DNA of 52,583 nt. Source: JABFWF01 sp035539135. GTDB taxonomy: Bacteria; Pseudomonadota; Gammaproteobacteria; Xanthomonadales; Xanthomonadaceae. The stretch spans positions 1 to 52,583 of the forward strand of contig DATLJD010000003.1 of assembly GCA_035539135.1 (NCBI GenBank). Reading direction: 5' to 3'. Below the pieces are notes generated by a model that was not told where the DNA came from, did not search any database, and saw only the letters and a list, made by a program, of their open reading frames with translations. Below, piece after piece: positions 43,320 to 49,831 of the stretch (its first letter is position 1; each line of letters begins with the position of its first letter). The translations under genes and the position numbers were made by a program.

Positions 43320-45230
43320 ATGATCGATTCCACCCGCTATCCGCGCCTGTCGCGCATCCAGACGCCCGCCGACCTGCGCACTTTCGACGAGAGTGAACTG
43401 CCGGCGATCGCCGGGGAGCTGCGGGCCTACCTGATCGAATCGGTCGGCAAGTCCGGCGGCCACTTCGGCGCGGGGCTCGGCGTGATCGAGCTGACCGTGG
43501 CCCTGCACTGGCTGTACGACACCCCCGACGATCGCATCGTCTGGGATGTCGGCCACCAGGCCTATCCGCACAAGATCCTCACCGGCCGCCGCGACCGCAT
43601 CCACACGGTCAAGCAGCGCGACGGCGTCGCGCCCTTCCCCAAGCGCGAGGAAAGCGAGTACGACACCTTCGGCGTCGGCCATTCGTCGACCTCGATCTCG
43701 GCCGCGCTCGGCATGGCGATCGCGAACGCCCGCGCCGGCGGCGAGCGCAAGGTGGTCGCGGTGATCGGCGACGGCGCGATGACCGCGGGCATGGCCTACG
43801 AGGCGCTCAACCACGCCGGCGGCATGGAGCCGGAGCCGAACATCCTGGTGATCCTCAACGACAACCAGATGTCGATCAGCGAAAACGTCGGCGGCCTGAC
43901 CCGGATGCTCGGCCGCGCGACCGGCAGCCGCACCCTCAACGCGATCCGCGAGGGCGGCAAGAAGCTGCTCGGCGACAAGAACAACCCGACCGCGAAGTTC
44001 GTGCGCCGCTGGGAGGAGCACTGGAAGGGCATGTTCGTGCCCTCCACCCTGTTCGAGGAAATGGGCTTCCACTACACGGGCCCGATCGACGGGCACGACG
44101 TGGTCGCCCTGGTGAAGACCCTGCGCACGCTCAAGGGCCTGAAGGGCCCGCAGCTGCTGCACGTCATCACCACCAAGGGCAAGGGCTACGAGCTCGCCGA
44201 GGGCGACCAGATCGGCTACCACGCGGTCTCGCCGTTCGATCCCGAAAAGGGCGTGGTCGCCAAGGCCGGTGCGAAAAAGCCGACCTACACCGACGTGTTC
44301 GGCGACTGGCTGTGCGACATGGCGGCGGCCGAGCCGGCACTGATGGGCATCACCCCGGCGATGCGCGAGGGCTCCGGCCTGGTGCGCTTCAGCCGCGAAT
44401 ATCCGGGGCGCTACTTCGACGTCGCGATCGCCGAGCAGCACGCGGTGACCCTCGCCGCCGGCATGGCCTGCGAAGGCGCCAAGCCCGTGGTCGCGATCTA
44501 CTCGACCTTCCTGCAGCGCGCCTACGACCAGCTGGTGCACGACGTCGCGCTCCAGGACCTGGACGTGCTGTTCGCGATCGACCGCGGCGGCGTGGTCGGC
44601 CCGGACGGCGCGACCCACGCCGGCAACCTCGACCTCAGCTACCTGCGTTGCGTGCCGAACATGGTGGTGATGGCGCCGGCCGACGAGAACGAGTGCCGGC
44701 AGATGCTGACCACCGGCTTCCGCTTCGAAGGCCCCGCCGCGGTGCGCTATCCGCGCGGCACCGGCCCCGGTGTCGCCGTGCAGCCGGCGCTCGACAGCCT
44801 GCCGCTCGGCAAGGCGCAGCTGCGCCGGCGCGGCAGCCGGATCGCCCTTCTCGCCTTCGGCGCGATCGTGCCGGCGGCGGAGGAGGTCGGCGCCGAACTC
44901 GACCTGACCGTGGTCAACATGCGCTTCGTCAAGCCGCTCGACCGCGCGCTGGTGCTGGAGCTTGCCAGGTCGCACGAAGGCTTCGTCACGCTCGAGGACA
45001 ACGTCGTCGCCGGCGGCGCCGGCTCCGGCGTGGCCGAGTTGCTGGCCGCCGAAGGCATCGCCATGCCGATGCTGCACCTCGGCCTGCCGGACGCGTTCCA
45101 GCACCACGCGAGCCGCGAGCAGCTGCTCGCCGAGGCGGGCCTGGACGCGGCCGGCATCCGTGCGGCGCTGCTGCAGCGCTGGCCGGCGCTGGCGCGGCCG
45201 CCCCAGGCGGTGCACAGCGCGGCGGGCTGA
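43320..45230 (+). CDS. dxs: 1-deoxy-D-xylulose-5-phosphate synthase
   Basis: DXS condenses pyruvate and glyceraldehyde 3-phosphate with thiamine diphosphate, the first step of the MEP isoprenoid pathway, supplying IPP and DMAPP to IspA. The 636-residue protein has the early SGGHFGAGLGVIELTVALHWLYD, the TPP motif GDGAMTAGMAYEALN...LNDNQMSISENVGG, and the transketolase-like pyrimidine-domain segment FDVAIAEQHAVTLAAGMACEGAKP. These are followed by YLRCVPNMVVMAPADENECRQML. The ATG at 43320 is the family start. A REP-like palindrome lies downstream, before a convergent small gene. Confidence 0.97.
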   Translation: MIDSTRYPRLSRIQTPADLRTFDESELPAIAGELRAYLIESVGKSGGHFGAGLGVIELTVALHWLYDTPDDRIVWDVGHQAYPHKILTGRRDRIHTVKQRDGVAPFPKREESEYDTFGVGHSSTSISAALGMAIANARAGGERKVVAVIGDGAMTAGMAYEALNHAGGMEPEPNILVILNDNQMSISENVGGLTRMLGRATGSRTLNAIREGGKKLLGDKNNPTAKFVRRWEEHWKGMFVPSTLFEEMGFHYTGPIDGHDVVALVKTLRTLKGLKGPQLLHVITTKGKGYELAEGDQIGYHAVSPFDPEKGVVAKAGAKKPTYTDVFGDWLCDMAAAEPALMGITPAMREGSGLVRFSREYPGRYFDVAIAEQHAVTLAAGMACEGAKPVVAIYSTFLQRAYDQLVHDVALQDLDVLFAIDRGGVVGPDGATHAGNLDLSYLRCVPNMVVMAPADENECRQMLTTGFRFEGPAAVRYPRGTGPGVAVQPALDSLPLGKAQLRRRGSRIALLAFGAIVPAAEEVGAELDLTVVNMRFVKPLDRALVLELARSHEGFVTLEDNVVAGGAGSGVAELLAAEGIAMPMLHLGLPDAFQHHASREQLLAEAGLDAAGIRAALLQRWPALARPPQAVHSAAG

Positions 45231-45292
45231 GCGGATTCCCTCCGCAAGGGCAGCGCAGCAAGTCCGCCGTACGCAACCTGGGCGCGCGCACC

Positions 45293-45316
45293 GTCGGGCG
45301 GAGCTTGCTCCGCTGC
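45293..45316 (+). repeat. REP palindrome, copy 3 (diverged, convergent junction)
   Basis: The core GCGGAGC-TT-GCTCCGC is identical to copies 1 and 2 apart from the central dinucleotide, but the 5' end reads GTCGGG instead of GTAGAG. It lies in the 126-base gap between dxs and the convergent DUF2188-like gene. A small GGGGC-GACAA-GCCCC hairpin (45329-45343) follows. Confidence 0.75.
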
Positions 45317-45356
45317 ATCTGCCGCACCGGGGCGACAAGCCCCATCCAGGCGCCGC

Positions 45357-45584
45357 TTACCCGAGCAACGAACCGTAAGCCGCCACCCGATGCCAGCGGC
45401 CGTCCTCGTCGTCCACCATCACCTCGGTGGCGACGAGCTGGCGTTCCCACAACATGCACGCGATCCGCTGCGCCGCGCGTAGCGCCTCGTCACGGTCGCG
45501 ATACTCGCGCGTGCCCGCCTCGAGCCGGCAACGCACTTCCCAGTGGTCGCCGACCCGCGTGACGAAGTAGAGGACCGGGCGCAT
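45357..45584 (-). CDS. Small DUF2188-like protein
   Basis: A 75-residue protein with the DUF2188-like pattern of a beta-hairpin followed by a helix: YFVTRVGDHWEVRCRLEAGTREYRDRDEALRAAQRIA. The end is VMVDDEDGRWHRVAAYGSLLG. Such proteins are common, small and of unknown function. Start ATG 45584. It is separated from the M4 peptidase gene upstream by a terminator. Confidence 0.72.
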   Translation of the reverse strand: MRPVLYFVTRVGDHWEVRCRLEAGTREYRDRDEALRAAQRIACMLWERQLVATEVMVDDEDGRWHRVAAYGSLLG

Positions 45585-45638
45585 GCGCGCACGCTAGCAG
45601 CGACCGGCGCGCCGGCCTTGCACGCATCGCTCACGCAA

Positions 45639-45664
45639 CGAAACGGCCCGCCGAAGCGGGCCGT
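45639..45664 (-). terminator. Terminator after the M4 metallopeptidase gene
   Basis: A nine-base-pair perfect stem, ACGGCCCGC/GCGGGCCGT, closes a UUCG tetraloop when read on the minus strand and is followed by TTTCGTTG. It lies 57 bases beyond the stop of the peptidase gene at 45721. Confidence 0.8.
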
Positions 45665-45720
45665 CCGGTATCGCGGTCGTCGCGGGTCCGGCGCCACGGC
45701 GGGCGCCGGATCCGCCCGGC

Positions 45721-47337
45721 TCAGTTGACGCCGACCGCCGACCAGGCCGCCGCCACCGCGTTCGCCTCGCGCGAACCGCCGCCGTACAGCTCGGCGGCCG
45801 CGGCCAGGGTGGCGGCGCGGGCCCCGGCGTAGTCGGTGGTGGACACCATCCGCGTGCGCAGCGCCAGGTACCAGATCTTCTGCGCGGCGGCGCGGCCGAT
45901 CCCCGCCAGCGCGGTGTTGCCGTTGCACACCAGCGCGCCCGGGGTCAGGTTCGCCGCCGTGCCCGCGCCGAAACCGGCCGGCACCACCGCGCCCTCGGCG
46001 AGCAGGTAGAAGAAGTGGTTGGCCACGCCGGAGCTGAAGTGCACGTCGTAGCCGCCGAGGTCGGGCCTGTAGCAGTCCGGCGAATCACCGTCCAGGCTCG
46101 GCTTGAACATGTAGCGCAGGGCGCGCGTGCCGGCCGGGTTCTTCGCATAGATCTTCTCGCCGATCAGGTAGTCGCCCGGATCGTTGGGATTGTTGGCGTA
46201 GAACTCGACCATGGTGCCGAAGATGTCGGAAGTCGCCTCGTTTAGGCCGCCGGATTCGCCGGAATAGTTCAGGCCGGCGGTGTGGCTGGTCACGCCGTGC
46301 GACATCTCGTGACCGGCGATGTCGAGGGCGACCAGCGGGTTGAGGGTGACGCCGTTGTCGCCGTCGCCGAAGGTCATGCAGAAGCAGCTGTCGTTCCAGA
46401 ACGCGTTGGCGTAGCTGCGGCCATAGTGCACGCGGCTGAGCGCGCCTCGGCCATCGTTGGCGATGCCGTTGCGGCCGTGCACGTTCACGTAGTAGTCCCA
46501 CGTGACCGACACGCCGTAGTGGGCGTCGACCGCGACCGTGGCCTGGTCGGTGAGGGTGCCGCTGCCCCACTTGTTGTCGGTGTCGGTGAAGACCGTGCCC
46601 AAGCCCGTGGTCCGGCGCGCCATGTTGGTGGTGTAGCCACCGCCGCGGGCCAGGTCGACGAGCTGGTAGCCGCCGCTGGAGCAACGGACCGCATTGAGCG
46701 GGACCGTGCCCTCGGTCAGCGACCGCCCGGTGCCGCCGGCGGCGGTACCGGCGCAGAAGGGACTGTCGCGGCCGGGGCGCGCGGTGTGCACGTCGTCCCA
46801 CTGCGCCAGCACGCGGCCATTCGAAGCGTCGACGATGTAGTGCATCTCGGTCGGCGTCTGGTCCGCCTTCATGCCGGAGAAGCGCACCTCGTGCGCGAGC
46901 ACCGGCGTGCCCTTGCCGGCCCACAGCACCAGGCGCGAGGACGGCCGGCCGCTGAAACCGGTGCCGAACCGGGTGCCTGCCTCGACGATCGCACGGCTGG
47001 CGCTGATCTTCGGCTGCAGCGCCGGGCGCTTCGCGGTGCTCAGGCGCTGGGTGACCCCCAGCGCCTGGCTGCCGCGCGAATGCACGATGACGTCCCCGCC
47101 GAGCACCGGCAGGCCGTTGTAGGTGCGGTCGAAGCGCACGTGATCGATGCCGGTCGGGCCGGTGACGGTGTCGCGCACGACGAACCGGTCGGCGCTCGCG
47201 CGCTTGGCCAGCGCGGCGGCGGAGCCGTCGAGCAGGCGCTGGGCGCGCGCGGCGGCGGACGGATTCGCGGCGAGTGCCGGCGCGGCGGCGAGCGCGGACA
47301 CGACGGCGACGCTGAGCAGGCGGGACTTCAGATGCAT
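45721..47337 (-). CDS. Secreted M4 family zinc metallopeptidase
   Basis: A 538-residue thermolysin-like protease precursor. A signal peptide (residues 1-24, ending APALAA) is followed by an FTP/PepSY-type propeptide (~30-190). The catalytic domain has H343-E344-x-x-H347 (AGHEMSHG), the third zinc ligand E367 (GGLNEATSD) and the catalytic histidine in YDVHFSSGVANHFFYLLAEG. The ATG at 47337 has a strong AGGGGAGA site. There is no C-terminal PPC or P-domain. It is probably secreted and activated by removal of its propeptide. It follows the GNAT-like gene by 149 bases and ends in a terminator. Lysobacteraceae commonly secrete such proteases. Confidence 0.94.
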   Translation of the reverse strand: MHLKSRLLSVAVVSALAAAPALAANPSAAARAQRLLDGSAAALAKRASADRFVVRDTVTGPTGIDHVRFDRTYNGLPVLGGDVIVHSRGSQALGVTQRLSTAKRPALQPKISASRAIVEAGTRFGTGFSGRPSSRLVLWAGKGTPVLAHEVRFSGMKADQTPTEMHYIVDASNGRVLAQWDDVHTARPGRDSPFCAGTAAGGTGRSLTEGTVPLNAVRCSSGGYQLVDLARGGGYTTNMARRTTGLGTVFTDTDNKWGSGTLTDQATVAVDAHYGVSVTWDYYVNVHGRNGIANDGRGALSRVHYGRSYANAFWNDSCFCMTFGDGDNGVTLNPLVALDIAGHEMSHGVTSHTAGLNYSGESGGLNEATSDIFGTMVEFYANNPNDPGDYLIGEKIYAKNPAGTRALRYMFKPSLDGDSPDCYRPDLGGYDVHFSSGVANHFFYLLAEGAVVPAGFGAGTAANLTPGALVCNGNTALAGIGRAAAQKIWYLALRTRMVSTTDYAGARAATLAAAAELYGGGSREANAVAAAWSAVGVN

Positions 47338-47486
47338 GCGATCTCCCCTCTGGAACAAACGTTTGCGCCCCGATGCAGTCGGAGCGGATGAGGGCTGGCA
47401 GGCCCAGCCGGAGCCATGGAACGAGGATGCGCGCGAAGGCGCGATGGGAAAACCGGCACTGAGCTGGCGCGGCCGGTCGCGCATCG

Positions 47487-48071
47487 TCAATGCGTGCGCG
47501 GCGCGCGCGCAGGGCTGCCGGGCGCGATGACGGGCGCCAGCAGCTTCGCGCCGTCGAAATAGGACACGCGCAACTGCAAGCCGCGCGGGGAATAGCCGAT
47601 GAACACGGCGCCGGTAAACGGTTCGACGGCGTCGCCGAACTTCGCGGCGGCCAGTTTCCGGTTTTCGATCTCCAGCAGCACGCCAAGGCTTTCCGGTTGC
47701 GGCTGGCTGGCGTTCCAGGCCTGCAGCACGTCTCTGGCGCGGGCGAAGAATTCCGCCGCGAACGCCTGCCCGCGCAACGAAGGCGCGAAGAACTGGCGGT
47801 AGTAGTACATCGGCTGGCGCAGGCGCGGCAGCACCCGCAGCATCGCCGTGGCGACGCCGCACACCGCTCCCTCGGCGTCGCGCGCCACCAGCACCGCCTG
47901 TCGCGCGCGCTGCCGGGCCTGCTCGCCGCTGGCGAGCGCGCCCTGCTGGGTCCAGAACGCGACGAGCTCCTCCACCAAGTCCGGCGCCACCTGGCGCCAG
48001 ACGGCCTGCACGGCCGGAGCGGCCGCCGCCCCCATGCCGGGCTGCCCGATCGCGGCCGGGGCGGCGCTCAC
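47487..48071 (-). CDS. GNAT-like acyltransferase
   Basis: A 194-residue protein with a GNAT-like core. An alpha-helical start (VWRQVAPDLVEELVAFW) is followed by strands with AVLVARDAEGAVCGVATAMLRVLPR. Next comes the CoA-binding-loop region MYYYRQFFAPSLRGQAFAAEFFARARDVL (an R-x-x-A-x-A variant of the usual Q/R-x-x-G-x-G/A). Then comes LGVLLEIENRKLAAAKFGDAVEPF. Substrate unknown. It starts with GTG at 48071, overlapping the EF-hand gene stop by four bases (GTGA), and so is translated with it. The N-terminus is Ala/Pro-rich and not a clear signal peptide, suggesting a cytoplasmic enzyme. Confidence 0.7.
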   Translation of the reverse strand: MSAAPAAIGQPGMGAAAAPAVQAVWRQVAPDLVEELVAFWTQQGALASGEQARQRARQAVLVARDAEGAVCGVATAMLRVLPRLRQPMYYYRQFFAPSLRGQAFAAEFFARARDVLQAWNASQPQPESLGVLLEIENRKLAAAKFGDAVEPFTGAVFIGYSPRGLQLRVSYFDGAKLLAPVIAPGSPARAPRTH

Positions 48072-48529
48072 TTGTGCCCCGCCGCGGGCGGCTGCTTCTG
48101 ACCGGTACTCAGCGCCGCGATCGCCGCGACGTACTCGGCGAATTGCAGGCGCTGGTCCTTGCTCGCGTCGAAGCGGGACAGGGGCGGCGCGGCCTGGCCG
48201 GCGCGCTTGACGAGTTCCAGCTGCGCGTACTCACCGGCGTCGAGCGCATCGTCGGCGTTGCGGTCGAGTGCGCGGAACTGCTTGCGCAGTTGCAGCTCGA
48301 GCATCGCCGCGCGTTGCAGGGCGGTCCAGCCGGCCTCGAACTCCGCCTGCGACAGCATCCGGTCCTTGTTGGCGTCCCAGCGGGCGAACAGCGCGTCCGC
48401 ACGCGCCTGGCCGGGATTCGCCGCTTGTGCCGGGGCCGCCGCCGGCTCGCCGGCCTGGCCCGGCGTCTGCGCGATCGCGGGCAGCGCGATCGCCAGCAGC
48501 ATGGTGGGAAGGACCGCTTTCCTGTTCAT
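48068..48529 (-). CDS. Secreted triple EF-hand protein
   Basis: A 153-residue protein with a signal peptide (residues 1-21, LLAIALPAIAQT), an Ala/Pro linker and three EF-hand calcium loops: DANKDRMLSQAE (52-63), DRNADDALDAGE (89-100) and DASKDQRLQFAE (121-132). Each loop keeps D at 1, N/S at 3, D at 5 and E at 12, so all could bind calcium. It acts presumably in the periplasm or outside the cell. Start ATG 48529 overlaps the stop of the TIGR03032 gene (ATGA), and the stop overlaps the start of the GNAT-like gene (GTGA). Confidence 0.88.
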   Translation of the reverse strand: MNRKAVLPTMLLAIALPAIAQTPGQAGEPAAAPAQAANPGQARADALFARWDANKDRMLSQAEFEAGWTALQRAAMLELQLRKQFRALDRNADDALDAGEYAQLELVKRAGQAAPPLSRFDASKDQRLQFAEYVAAIAALSTGQKQPPAAGHK

Positions 48530-49710
48530 GGGGCCGCCTGCGTCGCCGGGATGTCGGATTCGAAGGTGATCAGCTCGCGGATTTCCCCGGTGCGCAGACC
48601 GATCATCATGGGATTGCGTACGTTGGGAAGGAAGCAGAGGTCGAACAGCTCGGTGATGTCGCCCTCGAAGCGGATCCAGTTCAACACGTCGCCGTTGGCG
48701 AGCGAGACGATCTGCACGCCGCACCACGGTTCGACGTCCCGCTGGCGCAATTCCTCGTCCAGCTGCAGGCCTTCGAAGCGCTGGTTGCGCGGCTTCGACA
48801 AGCCGACCGCGGCGACGTTGCCGTGGATCGACAGGCCGCGCAGGAAGCCGGGGAAGAACGCCAGCGGAACAAAGCGCTTCGTTGCGAAATCCACCCACCC
48901 GAGGTGCCCGGTGCCGGCGTTGAGGACCCACAGCCGCCCGTTCGCCCAGCGCGGCGAATGCGGCATGGACAGCCCTTCGCAAACGATCTCGTCGGTGGTC
49001 ACGTCGATGACGACGCCGCCGTCCTGGCGGCGGTCGCGCCAGCCGTCCACGGCATCGCTGCGGCAGACCGCCGTCACGTACTTCGGCTCCCCGTCCACCA
49101 TCGCGAGGCCGTTGAGGTGGCAGCGGTCCTCAGGCGCCAGCTTGCTGATGAAGGGCGGCTTCCACACGGCCTTGAAGCTGTGCGTCTGGCTCAGCTCCGA
49201 GAGGCAGGAGTACTTGGTGTTGACGAACACGACCTTGCCGTTGCGGCGGATCCCCAGCTCGTGGATGTCGAGGTCGCCGATCGTCTGTGCATTGCGCGGG
49301 ACGTAGCACTTGTCGAACTGGCCGTGCATCGTTTCGTTGGGGCGCAGCACGTTCTCCAGCCGCCAGAGCTGGTACAGGCCACCGAGGTAGAGCCGCTGCG
49401 CGTTGCCGACGATGCCCATCGCGCGCTCGAAGATGCGCTCGTAGAAGGACACGCGGCCCTGGCGGTCGCTGCCGACGAGGTAGATGCGCCCCGTCTGGTA
49501 GGACGAGATCGCGAGCGAGACGCGATGGCCGGCCAGCCAGGAAGCCAGCCCGCGCGAACAGGACTTCTCGACCCGCAACCGGGCCAGGTCCACCGGCGGC
49601 TTCGGTTGCGTGCCTGCCGACGTCGGGACGTCGGTTGCCGGCGCTGTCTCCCCAGGCGTGGCCGCCTGCGGATCCTGCGGCCCCTGGGATTCTTGCTGCT
49701 CTACTGCCAC
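48526..49710 (-). CDS. TIGR03032 family protein
   Basis: A 394-residue member of the uncharacterised TIGR03032 family. Residues 1-45 are a Gln/Pro/Thr-rich disordered lead; there is no signal peptide. From ~50 on it looks like a beta-propeller: SLAISSYQTGRIYLVGSDRQGRVSFYERIFERAMGIV, then conserved motifs DLDIHELGI, DRCHLNGLA, GLSMPHSPRW and NAGTGHLGWVD. The histidines and asparagine in these are placed like active-site or metal ligands at a propeller centre (inference). The start is GTG 49710 with GGAGG four bases upstream. It is 121 bases downstream of the autotransporter and overlaps the EF-hand gene by four bases. Confidence 0.85.
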   Translation of the reverse strand: MAVEQQESQGPQDPQAATPGETAPATDVPTSAGTQPKPPVDLARLRVEKSCSRGLASWLAGHRVSLAISSYQTGRIYLVGSDRQGRVSFYERIFERAMGIVGNAQRLYLGGLYQLWRLENVLRPNETMHGQFDKCYVPRNAQTIGDLDIHELGIRRNGKVVFVNTKYSCLSELSQTHSFKAVWKPPFISKLAPEDRCHLNGLAMVDGEPKYVTAVCRSDAVDGWRDRRQDGGVVIDVTTDEIVCEGLSMPHSPRWANGRLWVLNAGTGHLGWVDFATKRFVPLAFFPGFLRGLSIHGNVAAVGLSKPRNQRFEGLQLDEELRQRDVEPWCGVQIVSLANGDVLNWIRFEGDITELFDLCFLPNVRNPMMIGLRTGEIRELITFESDIPATQAAP

Positions 49711-49831
49711 TCAGCCTCCGGAGCGCCCGCCATGCGGCGGGTCGCTGCTCTTCCGTCCCGCGCTCCCGCGGTGCTGCCAGGGATCGCCCGCGCCGGCGGC
49801 GCGGGCCGTGCCGGCCGGTTCCTGCGGCCCG

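Noticed and set aside
49786..49806. Nine-base-pair hairpin between autotransporter and TIGR03032 as a terminator
   Set aside because: It is a perfect stem but lacks the following T-tract, so it is not a convincing intrinsic terminator.
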